Part shown: piece by piece, positions 1 to 8,071 of the stretch
How positions within the stretch are numbered: the first letter of the stretch is position 1
Layout of the letters: every line of letters starts with the position of its first letter
Source: PALSA-612 sp963742925
GTDB taxonomy: Bacteria; Actinomycetota; Thermoleophilia; Gaiellales; Gaiellaceae
Direction of reading: 5' to 3'
Length of the DNA: 64,000 nucleotides
Assembly (NCBI GenBank): GCA_963742925.1
Contig: CAVUNV010000003.1
Coordinates: forward strand, 80,001-144,000
Position numbers and translations under genes: made by a program
Notes under the pieces: model-generated
What the model saw: only the letters and a program-made list of their open reading frames with translations
Told to the model about the DNA's origin: nothing
Databases searched by the model: none

Positions 1-107
1 TCGTCGCGCTCGCGCGTCACCGCCGCGAGCTCGTCGAGCTCCTCGATCTCGTCGATCTCCTCGTTGCCGCCCGGCCCGGCCTCGACGCGAGGTGCCTCGT
101 CCGTCAC
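1..107 (-). CDS. grpE: GrpE nucleotide-exchange factor, N-terminal fragment (cut by window edge)
   Basis: Only the first 35 codons are inside the window. The GTG start overlaps the dnaK stop by one base (TAGTG), so translation is probably coupled. The visible peptide begins MTDEAPRVEAG and is then rich in Glu and Asp, ending in a charged stretch (VTRERDE). This fits the acidic, disordered N-terminus that precedes the GrpE coiled coil. GrpE releases ADP from DnaK, and dnaK-grpE order is usual in actinobacteria. Identity rests mainly on context because the conserved domain lies outside the window. Confidence 0.75.
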   Translation of the reverse strand, partial: MTDEAPRVEAGPGGNEEIDEIEELDELAAVTRERD

Positions 108-2014
108 TACGACTTGCCCTCGTCGACGACCTCGTAGTCGGCGTCCTCGACGACCTCGTCCTCACCCGGCGCGGCCGTACCGTCGCCGGACGGCTGCGAG
201 GCGGCCTGCTCGGCGCTCGCCTTCGCATAGACGGCCTCCGCCAGCTTGTGCGACGCCTCGACGAGCGCCTCCGTCTTGGTCGTGATCTCCTCGGGGCTGC
301 CGGTGTCGACCACGGCCTTCAACTCCATGATCCGGCCCTCGATCGTCGACGCGTCGGCCTCGGAGAGCACGTCGCGATGCTCCTTGAGGCTCTTCTCGGT
401 CTGGTAGACGAGGTTCTCGGCCTGGTTCCGCGCCTCGGCGAGCTCACGCAGCTTGTGCGCCTCGCCGGCGTGGGCCTCGGCCTCGGTCATCATCCGCTCC
501 ACCTCGTCCGAGCTCAGGCCCGAGCCGCCCTCGATGCGGATCTGCTGCTCGTTGCCCGTGCCGAGATCCTTCGCTGCCACGTGCAGGATGCCGTTCGCGT
601 CGATGTCGAATGCGACCTCGATCTGGGGCAGGCCCCGCGGCGCCGGCGGGATGCCGACCAGCTCGAACTTGCCGAGCGTCTTGTTGTAGGTGGCCATCTC
701 GGACTCGCCCTGCAGGACGTGCACCTGCACGGAGGGCTGGTTGTCCTCGGCGGTCGAGAAGATCTCCGACTTCTTGGTCGGGATCGTCGTGTTCCGCTCG
801 ATCAGCTTCGTGAAGATGCCGCCCTTCGTCTCGATCCCGAGCGACAGCGGCGTGACGTCGAGGAGCAGGACGTCCTTGACCTCGCCGCGCAGCACGCCCG
901 CCTGGATGGCCGCGCCGACGGCGACGACCTCGTCCGGGTTGACGCCCTTGTGCGGATCCTTGCCGATCAGCTCCTTGACCTTCTCCTGGACGGCCGGCAT
1001 GCGCGTCATGCCGCCGACGAGCACGACGTGCTCGATGTCGGACGGCGACATGCCCGCGTCGGACAGCACCTGCTTCGTCGGACCGACCGTGCGCTCGAGC
1101 AGGTCGTGGGCGAGCTCGTTCAGCTTCGCCCGCGTCAGCTGCAGGTCGAGGTGCTTCGGCCCTTCCGGCGTCGCGGTGACGAACGGCAGGTTGATCTGCG
1201 TCGTCATCGTCGACGAGAGCTCGATCTTCGCCTTCTCGGCCGCCTCGTAGAGGCGCTGGAGCGCCATGCGGTCCGCCGCGAGGTCGATGCCCTGGTCGCG
1301 CTTGAACTCGGCGACCATCCAGTCCACGATCGCCTTGTCGAAGTTGTCTCCGCCGAGATGGTTGTCGCCGGCGGTCGCCTTCACCTCGAACACGCCCTCA
1401 CCGAGCTCGAGCACCGACACGTCGAACGTGCCGCCGCCGAGGTCGAAGACGAGAATGGTCTGGTCGGCCTCCTTCTCGAGGCCGTAGGCGAGCGACGCGG
1501 CGGTCGGCTCGTTGATGATGCGCAGGACGTTGAGGCCGGCGATCTTGCCGGCGTCCTTGGTCGCCTCGCGCTGCGCGTTGTTGAAGTAGGCAGGGACGGT
1601 GATGACAGCGTCCTCGACCTTCTCGCCGAGATACGACTCGGCGTCGGCCTTCAGCTTCTGCAGGATCATCGCGCTGATCTCCGGCGGCGCGTACTCCTGG
1701 CCGGCCGCCTTGACGCGGACGTCGCTGTTCGGGCCCTTGACGACCTCGTAGGGGATGATCTTCATCTCCTCCGAGACCTCGTCGAACTTGCGACCCATGA
1801 AGCGCTTGATCGAGGAGACCGTGTTCTCGGGATTGGTCACCTGCTGGCGCCTCGCCGGCGCCCCGACGAGCCGCTGGCCGTCCTTCGTGAACGCCACGAC
1901 GGACGGGGTCGTGCGCCCGCCCTCGGCGTTCGGGATGACGGTGGGCTCACCGCCTTCGATCACGGCCATGCAGGAGTTGGTCGTGCCGAGGTCGATTCCG
2001 ATCACTTTCGACAT
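107..2014 (-). CDS. dnaK: Molecular chaperone DnaK (Hsp70)
   Basis: A complete 635-residue Hsp70, the usual length. The N-terminal ATPase domain opens with GIDLGTTNSC and carries the phosphate-binding IVFDLGGGTFDVS segment near residue 170 and VLVGGMTRMP near 315. The substrate-binding beta domain (LLLDVTPLSLGIET) follows, then the helical lid and an acidic tail ending EVVDEGKS. It folds and protects cytosolic proteins with DnaJ and GrpE. An ATG start is preceded by a GGAGGA ribosome-binding site at 2023-2028 and a strong promoter at 2047-2075. The gene is divergent from the M29 peptidases and translationally coupled to grpE. Confidence 0.98.
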   Translation of the reverse strand: MSKVIGIDLGTTNSCMAVIEGGEPTVIPNAEGGRTTPSVVAFTKDGQRLVGAPARRQQVTNPENTVSSIKRFMGRKFDEVSEEMKIIPYEVVKGPNSDVRVKAAGQEYAPPEISAMILQKLKADAESYLGEKVEDAVITVPAYFNNAQREATKDAGKIAGLNVLRIINEPTAASLAYGLEKEADQTILVFDLGGGTFDVSVLELGEGVFEVKATAGDNHLGGDNFDKAIVDWMVAEFKRDQGIDLAADRMALQRLYEAAEKAKIELSSTMTTQINLPFVTATPEGPKHLDLQLTRAKLNELAHDLLERTVGPTKQVLSDAGMSPSDIEHVVLVGGMTRMPAVQEKVKELIGKDPHKGVNPDEVVAVGAAIQAGVLRGEVKDVLLLDVTPLSLGIETKGGIFTKLIERNTTIPTKKSEIFSTAEDNQPSVQVHVLQGESEMATYNKTLGKFELVGIPPAPRGLPQIEVAFDIDANGILHVAAKDLGTGNEQQIRIEGGSGLSSDEVERMMTEAEAHAGEAHKLRELAEARNQAENLVYQTEKSLKEHRDVLSEADASTIEGRIMELKAVVDTGSPEEITTKTEALVEASHKLAEAVYAKASAEQAASQPSGDGTAAPGEDEVVEDADYEVVDEGKS

Positions 2015-2046
2015 AGTTCGTTTCCTCCGTAGTTAAGACTCCCTAC

Positions 2047-2075
2047 AGAATAAAATCTAAGCCTACTCTTGTCAA
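2047..2075 (-). promoter_or_regulatory. Sigma-70-type promoter of dnaK
   Basis: On the minus strand TTGACA (2070-2075) and TATTCT (2047-2052) are separated by exactly 17 bases, an almost perfect housekeeping promoter in a locally AT-rich patch. It lies about 35 bases upstream of the dnaK start. I did not find a convincing CIRCE or HAIR inverted repeat here. Confidence 0.75.
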
Positions 2076-2112
2076 CTTGTTCCGCGCCGCCGCCACGTAC
2101 ACTGCCCCGGCC

Positions 2113-3180
2113 GTGCTCGACCCTCGCATCGAACGCCTGGCCGGCCTGCTCGTGGAGCGGTGCATCGACGTGCAGCCGAACTGGCAGGTCCTCGTGATGG
2201 GCCATCCGGCGGCGCGGCCGCTGCTCGAGGAGGTCTCTCGTCGGATCGGCCGCCGTGGTGCCCACGCACTCCTGCGCGTCCGGCTCGACGAGAACTCGTG
2301 GCTGAACGACGCACCGGACGAGCTCGCCTCGACCCTCTCGGCGATCGAGATCCACGAGCTCGAGGAGATGGACGCGTACATCGTCGCGATCGCGCCCGAG
2401 AACACCCGCGATGGGTCGGACATCGATCCGAAGAAGCTGGCGCTACGGATGCAGGCCAGGAGGCCCTACACGATGGCCTTCATGAGTCACGAGAAGCCGT
2501 GGGTCGGGCTCGACTTCCCCACGCAGGCGATGGCACAGGACGCCGGGAAGACGTTCGCGGAGTTCGAGGAGTTCTACTGGGGCGCCCTGCTGATCGACTG
2601 GGAGGCGCTTCGGAAGGAGATGGAGCGGATCGCCGAGCGGTTCGACGCGGGCAGCACCGTGCGGATCGTCGGCGAGGACACCGACCTCACGTTCAGCCTC
2701 GAGGGACGCGCGGGCCTGGTGGACGCGCTGGGCGCCAACATGCCGGGAGGCGAGGTCTTCTACTCCCCCGTCGACGGCTCCGCCGAGGGCGTGATCGCGT
2801 ACACGGAGTACCCGGCGTGCTACATCGGCCATGAGGTCGAGGGCGTCCGCTTCCGGTTCGAGCAGGGCACGATCGTCGAGGCGAGCGCCGGCTCGGACGA
2901 GGAGTTCCTGCTCGCGATGCTCGACACGGACGAGGGGGCGCGCCGGCTCGGCGAGTTCGGCATCGGCTGCAACCCCGGCATCCAGGAGCACATGCGGAAC
3001 ACGCTCTTCGACGAGAAGATCGAGGGCACGATCCATCTCGCCGTCGGGGCAGCGTTCCCCCATCTGGGCGGCGAGAACGTGAGCGCCGTCCACTGGGACA
3101 TGGTCAAGGACCTCCGCCGTGGCGGCCGGATCGAGCTGGACGGCGAGGTCGTGCAGGAGAACGGGAGGTGGCTCCTCTGA
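2113..3180 (+). CDS. M29-family metal-dependent aminopeptidase, first tandem copy
   Basis: About 355 residues if the GTG at 2113 is used; the open frame reaches back to a TTG at 2077, but family similarity (LDPRIERLAGLLVERC) begins right at the GTG. The protein looks like the AmpS/AmpT/PepS family of cytosolic broad-specificity aminopeptidases. Conserved acidic and His positions expected to bind metal are visible in GGEVFYSPVDGS, FGIGCNPGI and the C-terminal SAVHWDMVKDL segment. It is followed by a paralogue whose GTG start lies inside its last codons, so the two are probably co-translated. It probably recycles peptides; the substrate cannot be told from sequence. Confidence 0.88.
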   Translation: MLDPRIERLAGLLVERCIDVQPNWQVLVMGHPAARPLLEEVSRRIGRRGAHALLRVRLDENSWLNDAPDELASTLSAIEIHELEEMDAYIVAIAPENTRDGSDIDPKKLALRMQARRPYTMAFMSHEKPWVGLDFPTQAMAQDAGKTFAEFEEFYWGALLIDWEALRKEMERIAERFDAGSTVRIVGEDTDLTFSLEGRAGLVDALGANMPGGEVFYSPVDGSAEGVIAYTEYPACYIGHEVEGVRFRFEQGTIVEASAGSDEEFLLAMLDTDEGARRLGEFGIGCNPGIQEHMRNTLFDEKIEGTIHLAVGAAFPHLGGENVSAVHWDMVKDLRRGGRIELDGEVVQENGRWLL

Positions 3181-4262
3181 TCTCCGCCGATCCGCGCGTC
3201 GAGGCGTACGCCAAGCTCCTGGTCGAGCGCTGCCTCGACGTGCAACCGGGTATGCAGGTGCTGATCCGGACGACGCCGCTTGCCAAGCCTGCCGTGGCGG
3301 CCCTCCAGCGCGAGATCGCGCGACGCGGCGCCTATCCGATCCTGCGGATCGGCTTCGTGATCTGGCCGAGCAACCCGCCCTGGGCGGCCGAGGCGCCCGA
3401 GGATCTGCTCGGCGAGATGGCCGAGCTCGACCGGTTCGCCTCTGACCACATGGACGCGCGGATCACGATGGACGCGCCCGAGAACACTCACGACGGCTCC
3501 GAGCTGTCGCCGGAACGGTTCAACCTCGTCAAGCAGGCGGAGCACTACTTCTTCCGGCGCTCCATGGCGGGAGAGATCCCGTGGGTGAGCTGCGCGTACC
3601 CGACCGAGGCGCTCGCACAGGAGGCGGGCCTGACGCTCGCACAGTTCGAAGACGCCCTGTACGGCGCCTGTCTGATCGACTGGGAGCAGGAGCGCGAGCG
3701 CATGTCGACGTACGCCCGGCGCTTCGACGAGGCCGACCAGGTGCGGATCGTCGGCGCCGGCACGGACCTGACGCTCAGTCTCGCCGGGCGGACGGGCCAC
3801 GTCGACGACGGGCACGAGAACATGCCCGGGGGCGAGTTCTTCTACTCGCCGCTCGAGGACTCGGCCAGCGGAACGATCGAGTTCTCGGAGTTCCCGACCA
3901 GCTACCAGGGGCAACGGTTCGCGGGCGTCCGGCTCGTCTTCCGCGACGGCACCGTGGTCGACGCATCGGCGGCGAAGAACGAGGCGATGCTGCACGCACT
4001 TCTCGACCGCGACGAGGGAGCACGGCGGATCGGCGAGCTCGGCATCGGCTGCAATCCCGGCATCACGCGGCCGATGAGCCACGTCCTCTTCGACGAGAAG
4101 ATCGACGGCTCGATCCATCTCGCGCTCGGGCAGAGCTACGAGAAGGTGGGCGGGAAGAACTCCAGCTCGATCCACTGGGACATCGTCAAGGACCTCCGCG
4201 CCGGAGGGCGGATCGAGCTCGACGGCAAGCTCGTGCAAGAGAACGGCGCCTGGCTGATCTGA
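3168..4262 (+). CDS. M29-family metal-dependent aminopeptidase, second tandem copy
   Basis: 364 residues, clearly paralogous to the preceding gene along its full length (DPRVEAYAKLLVERC at the start, GGEFFYSPLEDSASG in the middle, GIGCNPGI and SSIHWDIVKDL near the end). The GTG start at 3168 overlaps the upstream coding region by 13 bases, with GGAG about nine bases before it. The same metal-binding positions are kept in both copies, so both look active. The pair probably arose by tandem duplication and may form homo- or hetero-dimers, as M29 enzymes are dimeric. Its end touches the ATP-grasp gene. Confidence 0.88.
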   Translation: MAPLISADPRVEAYAKLLVERCLDVQPGMQVLIRTTPLAKPAVAALQREIARRGAYPILRIGFVIWPSNPPWAAEAPEDLLGEMAELDRFASDHMDARITMDAPENTHDGSELSPERFNLVKQAEHYFFRRSMAGEIPWVSCAYPTEALAQEAGLTLAQFEDALYGACLIDWEQERERMSTYARRFDEADQVRIVGAGTDLTLSLAGRTGHVDDGHENMPGGEFFYSPLEDSASGTIEFSEFPTSYQGQRFAGVRLVFRDGTVVDASAAKNEAMLHALLDRDEGARRIGELGIGCNPGITRPMSHVLFDEKIDGSIHLALGQSYEKVGGKNSSSIHWDIVKDLRAGGRIELDGKLVQENGAWLI

Positions 4263-4401
4263 TCGCCCTGGTCACGCTGTCGCGGAGCTTCCGGAGGGCG
4301 AGGAGGCGCCGCTGCTGGACGCGGCGCTGCGTGCTCGCGGTGTCGAGCCCGAGTGGGCGGTCTGGGACGACCCGGAGGTCGACTGGAACCGCTTCGAGCT
4401 G

Positions 4402-5085
4402 GTGGTCGTGCGCTCTGCGTGGGACTACGCCGAGCGGTGGCCGGAGTTCCTCCGCTGGGCCGAGGCCCGCCCCCGGATCGAGAACCCGCTGCGCGCGCTC
4501 CGTTTCGGGGTGGACAAGGAGCGGTACCTGGCCGCGCTCGCCGCCGCCGGGGTACCGGTGGTCCCGACGGCGTTCGTGCGTCCCGGCGAGCCGTTCCGGA
4601 TGCCCGGCGAGCCGTTCGTCGTCAAGCCTGCGATCTCGGCGGGCGGCAGGCGCTCGGCGCGGTTCGAGCCCGGTGACGAGGCGGCCCGGGCTCTCGTCTC
4701 CGAGATCAACGGCGCCGGGCAGACGGCGATGATCCAGCCGCTGCTCTCCGATGTCGCCGAGAGCTCGCTCGTCTACCTCGACGGCGTGTACTCCCACTCG
4801 CTGAGCCGGCGGGCGGCGCTGCCGTCGGGCCGCGCCCAGGACGTGCTCTACCTCGAGGAGGAGCTGGGTCCGTACGAGGCCGCGCCCTCGGAGCGCCGCA
4901 TCGGGGAAGCGGCGCTCGATCTCGCTCCCGACCGGACGCTCTATGCACGCGTCGACCTCCTGGGCGGCCTCGTGCTCGAGCTCGAGCTCGTCGAGCCCTC
5001 GCTCTACCTCGCGTACGGCGACGGCGCCGCCGACCGGCTCGCTGCGGCCGTCCGGGCGCGCCTCGAGGCTAGGCTTTCGCCGTGA
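4402..5085 (+). CDS. ATP-grasp enzyme (glutathione synthase/RimK-like), 5' end disrupted
   Basis: The annotated frame gives 227 residues from a GTG, but coding similarity continues upstream in the same frame to about 4282 (ELPEGEEAPLLDAALRARG) with no start codon. The expected first strand (IALVT) lies in another frame at 4262-4276. The gene therefore appears frameshifted near 4276-4285. The ATP-grasp core is visible: RSAWDY, a lysine-bearing VDKERYLAAL helix, FVVKPAISAGG, and the C-terminal YARVDLLGG with ELELVEPSLYL for Mg-ATP. Such enzymes join a carboxylate to an amine; the substrate is unknown. The stop overlaps moaA by four bases (GTGA). Confidence 0.7.
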   Translation: MVVRSAWDYAERWPEFLRWAEARPRIENPLRALRFGVDKERYLAALAAAGVPVVPTAFVRPGEPFRMPGEPFVVKPAISAGGRRSARFEPGDEAARALVSEINGAGQTAMIQPLLSDVAESSLVYLDGVYSHSLSRRAALPSGRAQDVLYLEEELGPYEAAPSERRIGEAALDLAPDRTLYARVDLLGGLVLELELVEPSLYLAYGDGAADRLAAAVRARLEARLSP

Positions 5086-6086
5086 GCCTCGTAGACACGC
5101 TCGGGCGTCCCGTCCGCGACCTTCGCATCTCCGTCACGGACCGGTGCAACTTCCGCTGCGTCTACTGCATGCCGAAAGAGGTCTTCGGCCGCGACTACCG
5201 GTTTCTCGAGCGCCGCGAGCTGCTCAGCTTCGAGGAGATCGACCGTCTCGCCCGCGCGTTCGTCCGGCAGGGCGTCGAGAAGATCCGGCTCACCGGAGGC
5301 GAGCCGCTGGTCAGACGCGACCTCGAGCGACTGGTAGCAATGCTGGCCGCGATCGACGGCCTCGACCTGACCCTGACGACGAACGGCTCGCTCCTCCCCC
5401 ACAAGGCACAGGCGCTCCGCAACGCCGGTCTGAACCGGGTCACGGTCAGCCTCGACTCGCTCGACGACGACGTCTTCCGGGCCATGAACGACGTCGACTT
5501 CGCAGTCGCCCGCGTGCTCGAGGGGATCGAAGCGGCCGCTGCCGCCGGCCTGGCGCCCGTCAAGGTCAACATGGTCGTGAAGCGCGGGGTCAACGAGCAG
5601 AGCATCCTTCCGATGGCACGCCGCTTCCACGGCTCGGGGCACATCCTCCGCTTCATCGAGTACATGGACGTCGGGCACACGAACGGTTGGCGCCTCGACG
5701 ACGTCGTGCCGGCGGCGGAGATCCTGTCGGTCGTGAACGCCGAGCTCCCGCTCGAGCCGGCCGAGCCCAACTACCACGGCGAGGTCGCGAAGCGGTGGCG
5801 CTACCGCGACGGCGGCGGCGAGGTCGGGATGATCTCGTCGGTCACGCAGCCGTTCTGCGGCGGCTGCACACGAGCCCGCCTCTCCGCCGAGGGCCGACTG
5901 TTCACCTGCCTGTTCGCCGTCCACGGCCACGACCTGCGGGCCGTCGTTCGCAGTCGCGCCTCCGACGAAGAGCTCGACGACGCGATCGCCCGCCTCTGGC
6001 GCGCGCGGTCAGATCGCTACTCGGAGCTCCGCACCGCCGAGACCGCCGCGCGACCGAAGGTCGAGATGAGCTATATCGGCGGCTGA
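5082..6086 (+). CDS. moaA: GTP 3',8-cyclase MoaA (molybdenum cofactor biosynthesis)
   Basis: 334-residue radical SAM enzyme that, with MoaC, converts GTP to cyclic pyranopterin monophosphate. The N-terminal 4Fe-4S motif is C22-x3-C26-x2-C29 (TDRCNFRCVYC). The C-terminal cluster motif is FCGGCTRARL followed by a third Cys in LFTCLF. The C-terminus ends in Gly-Gly (SYIGG), a feature of MoaA needed for activity. The GTG start overlaps the previous gene by four bases. No moaC, moaE or molybdoenzyme gene is in the window, so the rest of the pathway must be elsewhere. Confidence 0.96.
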   Translation: MSLVDTLGRPVRDLRISVTDRCNFRCVYCMPKEVFGRDYRFLERRELLSFEEIDRLARAFVRQGVEKIRLTGGEPLVRRDLERLVAMLAAIDGLDLTLTTNGSLLPHKAQALRNAGLNRVTVSLDSLDDDVFRAMNDVDFAVARVLEGIEAAAAAGLAPVKVNMVVKRGVNEQSILPMARRFHGSGHILRFIEYMDVGHTNGWRLDDVVPAAEILSVVNAELPLEPAEPNYHGEVAKRWRYRDGGGEVGMISSVTQPFCGGCTRARLSAEGRLFTCLFAVHGHDLRAVVRSRASDEELDDAIARLWRARSDRYSELRTAETAARPKVEMSYIGG

Positions 6087-6089
6087 GCG

Positions 6090-6479
6090 TCAGCTCTCGA
6101 CGCGAAGCTCGGAGACGAGCGACGCGACACGGTGCGCGATCTCGTCGCGAATCGGTCGTGTCTCCTCCACGCTCAGCCCGATCGGATCGTCGATCGGCCA
6201 GTCGCGGTAGCTCGTGCCGGCAACGACCGGACACTCGTCGCCGCAGCCCATCCTGATCACGACGTCGGCCCAGGCCGCGTCCTCGGGCGTGACCTTGCGC
6301 GGCGCGGCCCCTCCGAGCTCGATCCCGATCTCCCGCATCGACTCGATCACGTTCGGGTGCAGCTCCGGTGAGGGCCGCGTGCCGCCCGAGCGAACCGAGC
6401 CGCCCTCGCGCGCGAAGAAGGCGTGGGCCATCTGGGAGCGTCCGGCGTTTCCGATGCACACGAACAGGACATTGGTCAC
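6090..6479 (-). CDS. arsC: Arsenate reductase / low-molecular-weight tyrosine phosphatase family
   Basis: 129 residues. The P-loop C8-IGNAG-R14-S is the LMW phosphatase CX5R signature and WPIDDP near the C-terminus supplies the general-acid Asp. Two more cysteines, C79 and C83 (GCGDECP), sit where thioredoxin-coupled ArsC enzymes carry their resolving cysteines, which favours arsenate reductase over a protein tyrosine phosphatase. No arsR or arsenite exporter lies beside it. It is convergent with moaA, three bases apart. Confidence 0.85.
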   Translation of the reverse strand: MTNVLFVCIGNAGRSQMAHAFFAREGGSVRSGGTRPSPELHPNVIESMREIGIELGGAAPRKVTPEDAAWADVVIRMGCGDECPVVAGTSYRDWPIDDPIGLSVEETRPIRDEIAHRVASLVSELRVES

Positions 6480-6579
6480 GCAATGAGTATGCGCCTACGA
6501 ATTTGCTTCGCCGGGATGAACTCGACCGCAAAGATCGTTAGAATCGCCCAGTCGTGCTGAGCGCGAGCGTGATACTGGC

Positions 6580-7350
6580 ATGACCACGGTCGTCGCGACG
6601 ATCGGGCGCCGCTACCTCCCGCGCGGCTGGAAGGACTTCGGCCTCCAGCTCGCGATCTGGTTCGGCTTCCTCGCCATCTACCAGATCGCCAGGGGGTTCG
6701 CCGGTCATGACCGGGCCCTCGCGCTGGCGCACGGCCACTGGGTGATCAACACCGAGGATCGGCTCGGCGACCTGGTCGAGCTGACGTTCCAGAAGGTGGC
6801 AGCCTCCTCGCACTGGCTCGAGCTGGCCGTGTCGTGGACGTACTGGATGTCCGAGTTCACGGTTCTGGGCCTGGCGTTGCTCTGGGTCTACCTGCGCCGG
6901 CACGAGCACTTCCGGACGTTCCGCAACTGGGTGCTGCTCGCCGGCGTGATCTCGTTCGTGGGCTACGTCGCCTATCCGACGGCGCCGCCGCGCATGTTCC
7001 ACGGATTCGGTTTCGTGGACACGCTTGCGCAGTTTGCGTCGCTCAACCACGGCAGCGGCGTGATCGAATTCGCATCGAACCAGTACGCCGCCATGCCGAG
7101 CCTGCACGCCGCCGACTCGCTGATCGTGGGCGTCACGCTGGCCTACATCTGCCGGCACTGGTGGGCGAAGGTGCTGTGGCTCCTCTGGCCTGCCTGGGTC
7201 TGCTTCTCGGTGATGGCAACGGCGAATCACTTCTGGCTCGACTGCCTGGCCGGCGCGTTCGTCGCGCTGATCGCCGGCGCGATCGTCCACCGGCGCCGGA
7301 TCGTCGCCCTGATCGCCTCCCGCCGGAACGGCGCGCCCGAACCCGCGTAG
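6580..7350 (+). CDS. PAP2-family membrane phosphatase, possible inositol-lipid phosphatase
   Basis: 256-residue polytopic protein with about five or six membrane helices. The lipid phosphate phosphatase signatures are present: YPTAPPRM in place of the KXXXXXXRP motif, AMPSLHAADS (PSGH-type motif with the catalytic His), and ANHFWLDCLAG (second catalytic His). It belongs to the PAP2/inositol phosphorylceramide synthase-like branch. Standing just before a CDP-alcohol phosphatidyltransferase and Ino1, it could dephosphorylate phosphatidylinositol phosphate. That role is inference from position. Confidence 0.82.
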   Translation: MTTVVATIGRRYLPRGWKDFGLQLAIWFGFLAIYQIARGFAGHDRALALAHGHWVINTEDRLGDLVELTFQKVAASSHWLELAVSWTYWMSEFTVLGLALLWVYLRRHEHFRTFRNWVLLAGVISFVGYVAYPTAPPRMFHGFGFVDTLAQFASLNHGSGVIEFASNQYAAMPSLHAADSLIVGVTLAYICRHWWAKVLWLLWPAWVCFSVMATANHFWLDCLAGAFVALIAGAIVHRRRIVALIASRRNGAPEPA

Positions 7351-7381
7351 CGGCCGAACGGAGCTCGACGCCGGTGCTAGC

Positions 7382-8035
7382 GTGGCTCGCGTGAGCCGAG
7401 TCGACGCGCCGGAGCGCCTCAAGCGGACGTATACGGACGAGGCGCGCCGCCTCGCCTCTCGCTCGATGACCGGCCTGGCGCGGACGCGGCTCAGCCCGAC
7501 GGCCCTGACGGTCTCGGGCCTCCTGCTCTGCATCGCGGGCAGCGTGATCGTCCACTTCCAGTACCGCGACGCGCTGCTCTACTACTGGCTCGGCGCGGCG
7601 GTGTTCGTCGTCGGCTCTGTGCTCGACATCCTCGACGGGGCGCTCGCCCGCGCCGGCGGCAAGGCGACGCCCTTCGGCGCCTTCATCGACTCGACCACGG
7701 ACCGGATCGGCGAGGCGTTCATGCTCGGCTCGATCGGCCTCGTCTTCGCCAGTGAGGGGAACGAGACCGCGCTCGCGTTCGCGTTCGTCGCCGTCGCGGC
7801 CTCCTTCCTCGTCAGCTACACCCGCGCCCGCGCAGAGGCGATCGGGTTGCGGGGCGATGTCGGGATCGGCAGCCGCGCCGAGCGCGTCATCGTGATCACC
7901 GCCGGCCTCCTGATCGCTCCCTGGGGCGGGCTGCAATGGGCGATCTACCTCCTCGCCGTCACGGCCTGCGTGACCGTCGTCCAGCGGATCTGGAGCGTAC
8001 GAGCACAACTCGCGCAGCGCAACGCGGGCCCGTAG
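7382..8035 (+). CDS. CDP-alcohol phosphatidyltransferase, probable phosphatidylinositol phosphate synthase
   Basis: 217 residues with several membrane helices. The family signature DG-x2-AR-x8-G-x3-D-x3-D is complete (DGALARAGGKA... GAFIDSTTD, about residues 84-106). These enzymes transfer a phosphatidyl group from CDP-diacylglycerol to an alcohol. With inositol-1-phosphate synthase directly downstream, inositol 1-phosphate is the likely acceptor, as in actinobacterial PgsA1. A phosphatidylglycerophosphate synthase role is the alternative. The start is a GTG at 7382 or nine bases later; neither has a strong Shine-Dalgarno sequence. Confidence 0.87.
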   Translation: MARVSRVDAPERLKRTYTDEARRLASRSMTGLARTRLSPTALTVSGLLLCIAGSVIVHFQYRDALLYYWLGAAVFVVGSVLDILDGALARAGGKATPFGAFIDSTTDRIGEAFMLGSIGLVFASEGNETALAFAFVAVAASFLVSYTRARAEAIGLRGDVGIGSRAERVIVITAGLLIAPWGGLQWAIYLLAVTACVTVVQRIWSVRAQLAQRNAGP

Positions 8036-8044
8036 ATGAGATAG

Positions 8045-8071
8045 AGTGCTAGCAGTTTGACTGCTAGCACT
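8045..8071. promoter_or_regulatory. Perfect palindrome, likely operator of the RHH-Ino1 gene
   Basis: An 11-bp inverted repeat, AGTGCTAGCAG then TTTGA then CTGCTAGCACT, with no mismatch. It spans the probable transcription start region of ino1 and contains the in-frame TTG at 8057. The downstream protein starts with two ribbon-helix-helix DNA-binding units, which normally recognise such palindromes as dimers, so autoregulation is the obvious hypothesis. An upstream TAGAGT (8042-8047) could be a -10 element overlapping the left arm. Confidence 0.7.

Noticed and set aside
92..2032. Long plus-strand open frame antisense to dnaK
   Set aside because: It is a shadow of high-GC third-codon bias; dnaK on the other strand has full family similarity. 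Similar long antisense frames over dnaE (59816-61708) and metK are rejected for the same reason.
2011..2080. HAIR or CIRCE heat-shock operator upstream of dnaK
   Set aside because: I looked for CTTGAGT-N7-ACTCAAG and the CIRCE palindrome and found only partial, non-symmetric matches.
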